Source of the DNA: JBCBKU01 sp038521345
GTDB lineage: Bacteria; Pseudomonadota; Alphaproteobacteria; Rhodobacterales; Rhodobacteraceae
DNA: 64,000 bases
Direction of reading: 5' to 3'
Assembly: GCA_038521345.1 (NCBI GenBank)
Contig: JBCBKU010000002.1
Coordinates: 186,001 to 250,000, forward strand
Shown here: positions 16,023 to 23,796 of the stretch, in pieces
Layout: each line of letters starts with the position of its first letter
Position numbering within the stretch: position 1 is the first letter of the stretch
Translations under genes and position numbers: made by a program
The notes under the pieces: model-generated
Told to the model about the DNA's origin: nothing
Database searches by the model: none
Seen by the model: only the letters and a program-made list of their open reading frames with translations

Positions 16023-17548
16023 CCAGCCCTGCATCGGCGCTGGGACGGCGCCTGACCGAGTTCGACCGCGGGGCCGCGTGGCTGGCTTTCGCAGGTGGCG
16101 TTGCTGCCGGGCTGGGGCACGTCCCGTTCGCGATCTGGCCCTTGGGTCTGATTGGTCTTGCTTTGGCGACGGCGCTCGTCCTGACGGCGCCGACTGCCCG
16201 CGCCGCGACCTTGCGGGGATGGGCTACCGGGACCGGTTACTTTGCCCTCACCCTGTTCTGGATCGTCGAACCATTCCTCGTGGATGTGGCCGTCCATGGG
16301 TGGATGGCGCCATTCGCCCTGGTCTTCCTCTCCGGCGGGTTGGCTCTTTTCTGGGGTGCCGCCGGGTGGGCCAGTCATTCGATTGGCCGCACTCTGCCCC
16401 ACCGTGCACTGGCCTTCGCCGTTGCACTTTCGGCGGTGGAACTCGCCCGTGGATATGTTCTGACCGGGTTTCCATGGGTCTTACCGGCCTACATCTGGAC
16501 CGAGACGCCCGTGTTGCAGTTGGCCCAAATCTTTGGACCGTTTGGTCTCACAAGTTTCACCTTGGGAGCGATCGCCGCCCTCGCATTTGGCGTTGTTGCG
16601 GCGCGCCCATGGATCACGCTGGCCGCTGTCGCCGCTCCGCTTATTGCCCATGGGGCTGGCCTTGCTCTTCGTCCACCTCCGCCGGTGCTCGAAGGGCAGC
16701 AAATTATCCGCATCGTCCAGCCGAATGCGCCTCAGCATCTGAAGTGGCACCCGGACCACGCGCCCGAGTTCTTCCGCCGGCAGGTCGAGTATACCGGCGC
16801 GCCCGCGGAGACGCGTCCGAGCTTCGTTCTATGGCCCGAATCCACGATCCCGACCTTCCTTGGCAATGCCGACCGCGCGATCGAGATCATATCGGAGGCG
16901 GCCGGAGAGAGTCAGGTAGGTTTCGGGATCACCCGCATCAGCGAGCGGGGCGCGCACAACTCCCTCGTCATCATCGATGGATCAGGCGACATCGCCAAAA
17001 TCTACGACAAGCACCACCTTGTCCCCTTCGGAGAATATATGCCCTTCCGTTGGTTGTTCCGTCGGATCGGGATCGAAGCTTTGGCCGCTCGGACCGAAGC
17101 CGGCTACACACCCGGGCCGGGACCGAGCGTCGAGACCATCGCGGGACTGGGCAAAGCGCTGATCCTGATCTGTTACGAGGCAATCTTTACGCAGGATGTT
17201 CACGCAGCACCGGAGCGGGCCGATTGGATGCTTCAGGTGACGAACGACGCGTGGTTCGGCCAGATCTCGGGGCCTTACCAGCACCTCGCACAGGCCCGGT
17301 CCCGGGCAGTGGAGCAGGGCCTGCCGTTGGTCCGGTCGGCGAACACCGGTGTATCGGCCATGATTGGTCCCGGCGGACGTGTTCTGGCCTCGATACCTTT
17401 GGGCGAGGCGGGGTGGATCGACGCTCCGCTGCCCGCGCCTCGGGCGCCAACGCTCTACGCGCAGACCGGGGATCTGCCTGTTGCGCTGGTGCTCGCCGCG
17501 CTCTTCGGCTGGCTGATCATGCGCCGAGCGGTGTCGATAAGTGATTGA
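16019..17548 (+). CDS. lnt: Apolipoprotein N-acyltransferase Lnt
   Basis: 509 aa inner-membrane enzyme that adds the third acyl chain to lipoproteins. About six to seven N-terminal hydrophobic helices (residues 20-220) precede a nitrilase-type domain. The catalytic Glu is in VLWPESTIP, the Lys in KIYDKHHLVPFGEY and the Cys in LICYEAIF. The C-terminal helix LPVALVLAALFGWLIM anchors the end. It is coupled to corC by an ATGA overlap and is followed by the metK leader. Confidence 0.95.
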   Translation: MTSPASALGRRLTEFDRGAAWLAFAGGVAAGLGHVPFAIWPLGLIGLALATALVLTAPTARAATLRGWATGTGYFALTLFWIVEPFLVDVAVHGWMAPFALVFLSGGLALFWGAAGWASHSIGRTLPHRALAFAVALSAVELARGYVLTGFPWVLPAYIWTETPVLQLAQIFGPFGLTSFTLGAIAALAFGVVAARPWITLAAVAAPLIAHGAGLALRPPPPVLEGQQIIRIVQPNAPQHLKWHPDHAPEFFRRQVEYTGAPAETRPSFVLWPESTIPTFLGNADRAIEIISEAAGESQVGFGITRISERGAHNSLVIIDGSGDIAKIYDKHHLVPFGEYMPFRWLFRRIGIEALAARTEAGYTPGPGPSVETIAGLGKALILICYEAIFTQDVHAAPERADWMLQVTNDAWFGQISGPYQHLAQARSRAVEQGLPLVRSANTGVSAMIGPGGRVLASIPLGEAGWIDAPLPAPRAPTLYAQTGDLPVALVLAALFGWLIMRRAVSISD

Positions 17549-17582
17549 CCCCCCCGCGCACCCCGCGTAACCGGGTTTTCAA

Positions 17583-17632
17583 CCGTCACAACGGCTTCCT
17601 GGCGTGGCGGCGCAAGGTACCAACGGAGCACC
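17583..17632 (+). promoter_or_regulatory. SAM/SAH riboswitch in the metK leader
   Basis: The leader contains CACAACGGCTTCCTGGCGTGG (17587-17607) and ends with GGAGCA (17625-17630) just before the metK ATG at 17636. This matches the small SAM/SAH riboswitch class known only upstream of metK in Rhodobacterales. GCTTCC (17594-17599) can pair with GGAGC (17625-17629), forming the pseudoknot that hides the Shine-Dalgarno GGAG when ligand is bound. The effect expected is translational repression by S-adenosylmethionine. Recognised from family memory and base pairing; no covariance scan was run. Confidence 0.87.
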
Positions 17633-17635
17633 CCC

Positions 17636-18817
17636 ATGGCACGACAGGACTACATCTTCACTTCCGAGAGCGTCTCGGAGGGACACCCCGATAAGGTCTG
17701 CGATCGCATTTCCGACGCCGTCCTCGACGCATTCCTAACCGAAGAGCCCGAAGCCCGGGTGGCTTGCGAGACCTTCGCGACATCGGGGCTTGTTGTTATC
17801 GGCGGCGAGGTTGGCCTGTCGGACCAGGAACAGCTCAAGAACTACATGGGGCGGATTGGCCAGATCGCGCGCGATTGCATCAAGGACATCGGCTACGAGC
17901 AGGAGAAGTTCCACTGGAACACCTGCCACGTCCTGAATTTCCTGCACGAGCAATCCGCCCATATTGCTCAGGGGGTGAATGCCGCTGGCAACAAGGACGA
18001 GGGTGCCGGTGACCAGGGCATCATGTTCGGTTATGCCGTCGATGAGACGCCTGAGTTGATGCCGGCGCCAATCCAGTATTCCCATGCGATCCTGCGCCGG
18101 CTGGCCGAGGCGCGCAAAGCCGGGGACGAACCCACACTCCGTCCTGACGCGAAGAGCCAGATCTCGCTTCGCTACGAAGGCGGGCGCCCGGTCGAGGCGA
18201 CCTCCATCGTCCTGTCGACCCAGCATGAGAGCGAAGACCAGAGTTCGGACGATATACGGGCAATCGTAGAGCCCTATATCCGAGAGATCCTGCCATCCGA
18301 GTGGCTGACCGAGTCCACCGAATGGTGGGTGAATCCGACGGGGACCTTCGTCATCGGCGGCCCGGACGGGGATGCGGGCCTGACCGGGCGCAAGATCATC
18401 GTCGACACGTATGGCGGGGCCGCGCCGCATGGCGGCGGTGCGTTTTCGGGCAAGGATCCGACCAAGGTGGACCGCTCGGCCGCTTATGCGGCGCGATATC
18501 TCGCGAAGAACGTGGTTGCTGCGGGGCTCGCGGGACGCTGCCAGATTCAGGTCAGTTATGCCATCGGGGTGTCGAAGCCGCTTTCGGTGTACGTCGACAC
18601 ATTCGGAACGGGTGACGTGGACGCAACCGCGATCGAGGCTGCGATTCCGAAGGTCATGGACCTTTCACCCCGGGGCATTCGCGAACATCTGGCGCTGAAT
18701 AAACCAATCTACGCCCGCACGGCCGCCTATGGCCATTTCGGCCGTGAACCGGACGCCGATGGCGGTTTTTCGTGGGAGAAGACGGACCTTGTCGAGGCCC
18801 TGAAAGCCGCCCTCTGA
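17636..18817 (+). CDS. metK: S-adenosylmethionine synthetase MetK
   Basis: 393 aa, full length. ESVSEGHPDKVCDRISD is the N-terminal ATP/methionine signature, KNVVAAGLAGRCQIQVSYAIG follows and GGGAFSGKDPTKVDRSAAY holds the P-loop-like triphosphate-binding motif. It makes S-adenosylmethionine from methionine and ATP. The Shine-Dalgarno lies inside the riboswitch pseudoknot, so synthesis should fall when SAM is plentiful. Confidence 0.97.
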   Translation: MARQDYIFTSESVSEGHPDKVCDRISDAVLDAFLTEEPEARVACETFATSGLVVIGGEVGLSDQEQLKNYMGRIGQIARDCIKDIGYEQEKFHWNTCHVLNFLHEQSAHIAQGVNAAGNKDEGAGDQGIMFGYAVDETPELMPAPIQYSHAILRRLAEARKAGDEPTLRPDAKSQISLRYEGGRPVEATSIVLSTQHESEDQSSDDIRAIVEPYIREILPSEWLTESTEWWVNPTGTFVIGGPDGDAGLTGRKIIVDTYGGAAPHGGGAFSGKDPTKVDRSAAYAARYLAKNVVAAGLAGRCQIQVSYAIGVSKPLSVYVDTFGTGDVDATAIEAAIPKVMDLSPRGIREHLALNKPIYARTAAYGHFGREPDADGGFSWEKTDLVEALKAAL

Positions 18818-18918
18818 ACGACATCCGGCCGGCGCTGGCCGGCGCCTTGGGCGGGCCAGCAAGAAAGTCCTTGCCGCATCCGTCATTCGCGCAGACCCTC
18901 GCGCCATAACAAGGTTTG

Positions 18919-20775
18919 ATGACGCGAGGGATTATGGCGAAGGACACAGGCCGGACTGGCCTGACAATGAATCACATTTCGGCCGGGATAATCGCGGCGT
19001 CCATCCTAGGCTTCGGGTACTACCTGTCGGCACAACCGGATCCCGGCGCAACCGAAAGGGGCGAACCTCCGGAGCAGGCGGTCGAACCCGGGCCGCGCGA
19101 TGTTGCTTGGGCCACCCGTCGGCCGCGCCCGCTTCTGCCAGAAACCGATGACGAAACGGACGCGTCGAGCTTCTTTGTCGAACCACCCGATGTGATCAAA
19201 CTGGGTTGGGGGTGGAGCCAAGCGCGGGCCGAGGCCATTCCGACGATCTGTATCGACTTTGAACCCGACAGCCGCGACAACGCACAGGAATCGCTGATCG
19301 AGATCACCGAGGTGCGCGATAGCTATGCGCTTTCCCGTGCTATGGATGTCTCGGCATCGGTCTCGGTCAAGACTGCGGGTTACTCCGCCTCCGGCAAGGC
19401 CGCCTTTGCGCAATCGTCGAGCGTGTCCTCGACCGGGGTCTCGTACCTCGTGAGCGCCGAGGTCATGAATTCGGCCGACTTCGCGGGTCCGCCTCAGGCG
19501 GCCACCGCCTCGACCCGGGCCGCGGTTCGGTTGACGGATGATGCCGCCGCTCTCGCCCGCTCAAACCTCGAAGCCTTTCAGGATATCTGCGGCGAAGGTT
19601 ATGTCTCGGCCACCAAGTCGGGCGCGCGGGCCTATATGCTTGCGACAACAACGACGACATCTCGCGAGGACCGAGAAAGTGTCCGGACTTCTGTCAAGGG
19701 TAGCGGATGGGGCGTGAAAGTCGCCGCCGCGGCGAGCGGATCATCGAATACGTCGAACGAGCGCTTTGAGCGGTCGCTGACATTCTACCAGCAAGGCGGT
19801 GCAGCGGGCGACGGTACCGAGATCAACGCGACGATTACGATCTTCGGAGCGATTCCGGCAACCGAGGCGTCGGGCCAGCCGACGATGGGCATGACGGAAA
19901 TGAAGGTTGCCGTCCCGGCCTCTGACCTGCCGTCGAACGCCGCCGAGGGCATTGCGCGGATCAAGAAGCTTGCCGATGCCGCGGCGGCGGCGGGTCAGAT
20001 CTTCGAGGCGCAGATTACACCTTATCAGGTTCTTGAGAACTTCCCGCGCAACGCGGACATTCTTGCCGAAGAAACCGAGATGGACGAGATCGCCGCGCTT
20101 TGGGGCGCCTACGCGACGCTTTATGCCGATCTCAAGGAGGTGCTTGAAGCGCCAGAAGACTATGTCGTCCCAATACGGGACTGCGAGGGCAAGGAATGCT
20201 CGGTCTTGTTCAAGGAGATCAAGGGAGCCGCGCTGACATTCGTTGAGGATCTGCAGGACATGACTCTGATTGCCCGTGACATGATCGAGGATGCCGCGGT
20301 CGCCTGTCTCGAGGATGAGGAATTCTGCGCCTTCGATGCGTCCAGCGTGCGCTCGCCCTATTCCGTCCGTGCCTCGATGCCGATCCTTGCGCCAAACGGC
20401 CAAAATACGTTGGATCAGGAGGATCATCGCACCATCCACCTGCGCGAGCCGAGCCAGGGGCGCTGCGTCTTCGGTGCGCGCACGCCCGGCTGCATCTCCA
20501 ACGCCGAGATACGCGGCTGGGCTGACCGCACGGGACTGCAAAGCCGCGTCATGAGAAACCCCGAAATGCTGAAATCCCAGCTTGCTGGCTGTGACGAACT
20601 GCCCGCGTCTTCGGTCCACATCGGAGACGCGAACGATCCTGATGTCCCAACTATATGGTACCCGGTTTCGGTCCGTTTCACGCCTGATGGCTCACCGATC
20701 TGTACGAAACTTGTTCCGGCAAAGAGCCAAGAGGGTGGGGCAACTGGAGAGGAAGCTCAGAACGTGGCTGAGTAA
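18919..20775 (+). CDS. Exported protein of unknown function, possibly MACPF-like
   Basis: About 618 aa. Starts at 18919, 18934 or 18967 are possible; 18919 has AAGG four bases upstream. A hydrophobic segment, ISAGIIAASILGFGYYLSA, acts as signal or anchor. Then comes a Pro-rich linker and a Ser/Ala/Val-rich region (SASVSVKTAGYSASGKAAFA), a CGEGYVSATKSGA segment and a Thr/Ser-rich stretch. The order Ser-rich hairpin, then (Y/C)G-x-x-(F/Y), then Gly resembles MACPF/CDC-type pore-forming folds, but the match is loose. The last 150 residues have six Cys in a separate small domain. It lies between metK and trmB, normally adjacent in relatives. Confidence 0.6.
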   Translation: MTRGIMAKDTGRTGLTMNHISAGIIAASILGFGYYLSAQPDPGATERGEPPEQAVEPGPRDVAWATRRPRPLLPETDDETDASSFFVEPPDVIKLGWGWSQARAEAIPTICIDFEPDSRDNAQESLIEITEVRDSYALSRAMDVSASVSVKTAGYSASGKAAFAQSSSVSSTGVSYLVSAEVMNSADFAGPPQAATASTRAAVRLTDDAAALARSNLEAFQDICGEGYVSATKSGARAYMLATTTTTSREDRESVRTSVKGSGWGVKVAAAASGSSNTSNERFERSLTFYQQGGAAGDGTEINATITIFGAIPATEASGQPTMGMTEMKVAVPASDLPSNAAEGIARIKKLADAAAAAGQIFEAQITPYQVLENFPRNADILAEETEMDEIAALWGAYATLYADLKEVLEAPEDYVVPIRDCEGKECSVLFKEIKGAALTFVEDLQDMTLIARDMIEDAAVACLEDEEFCAFDASSVRSPYSVRASMPILAPNGQNTLDQEDHRTIHLREPSQGRCVFGARTPGCISNAEIRGWADRTGLQSRVMRNPEMLKSQLAGCDELPASSVHIGDANDPDVPTIWYPVSVRFTPDGSPICTKLVPAKSQEGGATGEEAQNVAE

Positions 20776-20782
20776 CGCAGCT

Positions 20783-20806
20783 TGACCCGCCCGCCGGGGC
20801 GGGTCA
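20783..20806 (+). terminator. GC hairpin between the exported-protein gene and trmB
   Basis: Perfect 10-bp stem (20783-20792 and 20797-20806) with a GCCG loop, 8 bases after the stop and 13 bases before the trmB ATG. It lacks a T-run, so it may attenuate rather than end transcription, or protect the 3' end. Confidence 0.5.
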
Positions 20807-20818
20807 GAAGCCCCGGCC

Positions 20819-21514
20819 ATGTCGCGTCCCATCGACCGAAATTTCTATGGCCGGATACGCGGCAAAGCGTTGAAACCGGCCCAAAAGCGTGCGTTGGCCG
20901 AGGATCTTCCGCGCTTATCCGTCCCTCGCGTTTCGTGGGAGGACAATCCTGACCGCACGCCCTTGAGTCTGGCTGCGCTCTTCGAGGCGCGCCCGGTATG
21001 GCTTGAAATTGGGTTTGGCTCAGGTGAACACCTCGTTCATCAAGCCGTGGCCAATCCGGATATCGGCATCATCGGTGCCGAACCTTACATCAACGGGGTG
21101 GCAACGGCGCTGGGCAAGGCGGCGCGCGCGCGCGTTGCGAATGTGAGATTTCACCCCGGCGATGCGCGTGATCTTTTGGACGTCCTGCCAGAGGCCAGTC
21201 TGTCTCGGGCGTTCCTGCTCTATCCCGACCCGTGGCCCAAAGCACGCCATCATCGCCGGCGTTTCGTGACGCCCGAGCATCTTGTTCCGCTGGCGCGGGC
21301 TCTGGCGCCGGGTGCCGAGTTGCGGGTTGCCACCGACATCGAGGATTATGTTCGCCAGACCCTGGAAGAAGTGCCGCGGGCAGGTTTCACATGGATGGCC
21401 GAGCGTCCCGAGGATTGGCGCGAGCCGTGGTCAGACTGGCACCGGACGCGGTACGAAGCCAAGGCCGTACGCGAAGGACGCCGCCCCCACTATCTGACCT
21501 TCCTGCGCCGGTAG
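20819..21514 (+). CDS. trmB: tRNA (guanosine(46)-N7)-methyltransferase TrmB
   Basis: 231 aa. The SAM-binding loop is WLEIGFGSGEHLVHQA, then GAEPYINGV, and the family hallmark LYPDPWPKARHHRRRF lies at the catalytic centre. The C-terminal WSDWHRTRYEAKA contacts tRNA. It methylates G46 in the variable loop. It uses SAM, consistent with its usual place after metK, from which it is here separated by one inserted gene. Confidence 0.95.
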   Translation: MSRPIDRNFYGRIRGKALKPAQKRALAEDLPRLSVPRVSWEDNPDRTPLSLAALFEARPVWLEIGFGSGEHLVHQAVANPDIGIIGAEPYINGVATALGKAARARVANVRFHPGDARDLLDVLPEASLSRAFLLYPDPWPKARHHRRRFVTPEHLVPLARALAPGAELRVATDIEDYVRQTLEEVPRAGFTWMAERPEDWREPWSDWHRTRYEAKAVREGRRPHYLTFLRR

Positions 21515-21570
21515 ACGTTGCCTGAGGCCTTCGCTAAAGGGGCCGGGCAGATGCTGCGGAAGGAAGTCGG

Positions 21571-22923
21571 ATGAGCGCCCACGGTGAACCAAGACCCATG
21601 ACCGCCCGCCGGGGCGGGCCGCTGCGCGGACAAGCGCGCGTGCCGGGGGACAAGTCGATCAGCCACCGTTCGTTGATCCTTGGGGCCTTGACGGTCGGAG
21701 AGACGCGTATCTCGGGCCTTTTGGAAGGCGAAGATGTGCTGGGTACCGCGGCCGCGATGCGCGCTTTCGGTGCCGAGGTCGTCGAGCATGGCGGCGGAGA
21801 CTGGTCCGTGCACGGTCTGGGCACCGGCGGGTTTGCCGAACCTTTGGACGTGATCGATTGCGGCAATGCCGGCACCGGCGTGCGGCTGATCATCGGTGCG
21901 ATGGCAACCACCGCGATCACGGCGACGTTCACGGGCGATGCATCGCTGCGCGGTCGTCCCATGGGACGCGTGACGGATCCGATCGCGCTGTTCGGCGCGG
22001 CGTCCTACGGGCGTCAGGGCGGCCGACTGCCGATGACGGTTGTCGGCGCTGCCGATCCGGTTCCGGTGCGCTATGCTGTTCCGATGGCTTCGGCGCAGGT
22101 CAAGTCGGCGGTTCTTCTGGCGGGCCTGAACGCCCCGGGCCAGACCGTCGTGATCGAACGGGTGGCGACACGAGATCACACCGAACGCATGCTGGCCGGT
22201 TTCGGGGCCGAGATCACGGTTGAAACCACCGACGAAGGTCGCGTGATCACCCTTACAGGTCGTCCCGAGCTGTCTCCGCAGGACATTGCGGTTCCGCGGG
22301 ACCCCTCGTCGGCCGCATTTCCAGTGGCCGCCGCGCTGATCACGGAAGGTTCGGACGTCCTCGTGCCCGGGATCGGGCTGAATCCCACGCGCGCCGGGCT
22401 TTTTGCCACGCTGCGGGATATGGGTGCCGACCTGACTTATGAGAATGAACGCGAAGCGGCGGGCGAACCGGTCGCGGACCTGCGCGCGCGGTTCTCGCCC
22501 AACATGACGGGTATCGAGGTTCCGCCTGAGCGTGCGGCTTCGATGATCGACGAGTACCCGATCCTGTCGGTCGTTGCCGCTTTCGCCGAAGGCACGACAG
22601 TGATGCGGGGAATCAAGGAGCTTCGGGTCAAGGAAAGCGACCGTATCGACGCCATGGCCCGTGGGCTGGAAGCGCAGGGGGCAACGATCTCCGAGGAAGA
22701 GGATATGCTGTCCGTCGTGGGTATGGGACCGGGCGGTTTGCCGGGCGGGGCCCGCGCCGAGGCGCGCCTTGATCACCGGATCGCCATGTCGTTCCTGTGC
22801 GCGGGTCTGGGAGCGCAAAAGCCGGTTACGGTGGACGACGCAGCCCCGATCGCGACGTCGTTTCCCACCTTTGAGGACCTCATGGCTCAGCTTGGTGCGC
22901 ATCTACAGCGGGTCAATACATGA
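21571..22923 (+). CDS. aroA: 3-phosphoshikimate 1-carboxyvinyltransferase (EPSP synthase)
   Basis: 450 aa. The N-terminal VPGDKSISHRSLILGAL holds the shikimate-phosphate and PEP Lys/Ser/Arg residues. DCGNAGTGVRLIIGA and the C-terminal IKELRVKESDRIDAMA are conserved, and LDHRIAMSF closes the fold. GNAGTG with Ala (not Gly) after the Asn recalls class II, glyphosate-tolerant enzymes, but that needs alignment. It joins phosphoenolpyruvate to shikimate-3-phosphate. Overlaps cmk by four bases. Confidence 0.96.
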   Translation: MSAHGEPRPMTARRGGPLRGQARVPGDKSISHRSLILGALTVGETRISGLLEGEDVLGTAAAMRAFGAEVVEHGGGDWSVHGLGTGGFAEPLDVIDCGNAGTGVRLIIGAMATTAITATFTGDASLRGRPMGRVTDPIALFGAASYGRQGGRLPMTVVGAADPVPVRYAVPMASAQVKSAVLLAGLNAPGQTVVIERVATRDHTERMLAGFGAEITVETTDEGRVITLTGRPELSPQDIAVPRDPSSAAFPVAAALITEGSDVLVPGIGLNPTRAGLFATLRDMGADLTYENEREAAGEPVADLRARFSPNMTGIEVPPERAASMIDEYPILSVVAAFAEGTTVMRGIKELRVKESDRIDAMARGLEAQGATISEEEDMLSVVGMGPGGLPGGARAEARLDHRIAMSFLCAGLGAQKPVTVDDAAPIATSFPTFEDLMAQLGAHLQRVNT

Positions 22924-23537
22924 GCTTTGCCGTCGCAATCGATGGACCTGCTGCAAGCGGTAAGGGCACGATTGCGAAGGCCGTTGCGGCCCATTTCGAC
23001 CTTGCCCACCTGGATACCGGGCTTTTGTACCGGGCTGTCGGGCGCCGGATGCTGGATGGTCAGGATCCGGTCGAGGCGGCCCGTCACCTTGTTGCGGAAG
23101 ACCTCGAACACGGTGACCTTCGCACGCCACTCGTCGCCGAGGCCGCCTCGAAGGTCGCCGCGCTTCCAGACGTTCGTGCCGCACTTGTCGACTTCCAACG
23201 GGCCTTTGCACGCCGGGCGGGTGGAGCGGTTTTGGATGGGCGCGACATTGGTACGGTGATTTGCCCTGGGGCCGAGGCGAAGCTCTATGTAACCGCGAGC
23301 GAAGGGGCGCGTGCGCGCCGGCGGTTTCTGGAACTCAGTGGACGTGGCGTCGACGTCGACGAAACCGACGTTCTGGACGACCTCTTGCGGCGTGATGCCC
23401 GGGACAGCGAACGGCTTGATGCGCCTCTGAAAGCCGCCGATGATGCCGTCATTCTGGACACCACCGACTTGTCCATCGACGAGGCGATCGCTCGCGCCAT
23501 CGATGTGATCAAGGTCGCACGGGACGCCCGTGACTAG
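22920..23537 (+). CDS. cmk: Cytidylate kinase
   Basis: 205 aa. The P-loop is DGPAASGKGTIAKA, then LDTGLLYRAVG, and the CMP-binding loop is LDGRDIGTVICP. The C-terminal LDTTDLSIDEAIA is usual. It phosphorylates CMP and dCMP. The ATG overlaps the aroA stop; the order aroA-cmk-rpsA is an ancient conserved cluster. Confidence 0.96.
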   Translation: MSFAVAIDGPAASGKGTIAKAVAAHFDLAHLDTGLLYRAVGRRMLDGQDPVEAARHLVAEDLEHGDLRTPLVAEAASKVAALPDVRAALVDFQRAFARRAGGAVLDGRDIGTVICPGAEAKLYVTASEGARARRRFLELSGRGVDVDETDVLDDLLRRDARDSERLDAPLKAADDAVILDTTDLSIDEAIARAIDVIKVARDARD

Positions 23538-23599
23538 TCTTTGGTCGGCAAGGATCCCTTGATCCTGAAAGGACAGGGTATCTCAAGACGTCGAGGTGC

Positions 23600-23628
23600 T
23601 TGCCCTCTTGACGCAAATCTCCTATATC
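23600..23628 (+). promoter_or_regulatory. Putative rpsA promoter
   Basis: TTGCCC (23600-23605), a 17-base spacer and TATATC (23623-23628) fit a housekeeping promoter in the 259-bp cmk-rpsA gap, giving an rpsA leader of about 160 bases. Weak -35; inference only. Confidence 0.4.
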
Positions 23629-23671
23629 CCCGCGCACCAAACGGCGGTCACAGCCGTGAACTGGAACTGAG

Positions 23672-23703
23672 CAGGGTCGGTCTCTACCGGCCCTGATTGT
23701 TTT
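23672..23703 (+). terminator. Terminator-like hairpin in the rpsA leader region
   Basis: A 10-bp stem (arms 23672-23681 and 23686-23695, one T-G pair, loop CTCT) followed by ATTGTTTT. It has the form of an intrinsic terminator and would end aroA-cmk transcripts. It also lies downstream of the putative rpsA promoter, so it could act as an attenuator there. Confidence 0.55.
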
Positions 23704-23796
23704 CCGGACCTCACGGATGGTCGTCCAAGCTTTTGAAAGACCGGTGGATCCAACCGCCCGGCCCGAAAAAACCGTACGAAGGAACTTGAACGCCAT

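Noticed and set aside
15988..17544. 518-aa plus-strand frame over lnt
   Set aside because: The lnt frame has the Glu-Lys-Cys triad and membrane helices; the other frame is Arg/Pro-rich.
21490..22902. 470-aa minus-strand open frame
   Set aside because: Antisense to aroA; His/Arg-rich with no motifs.
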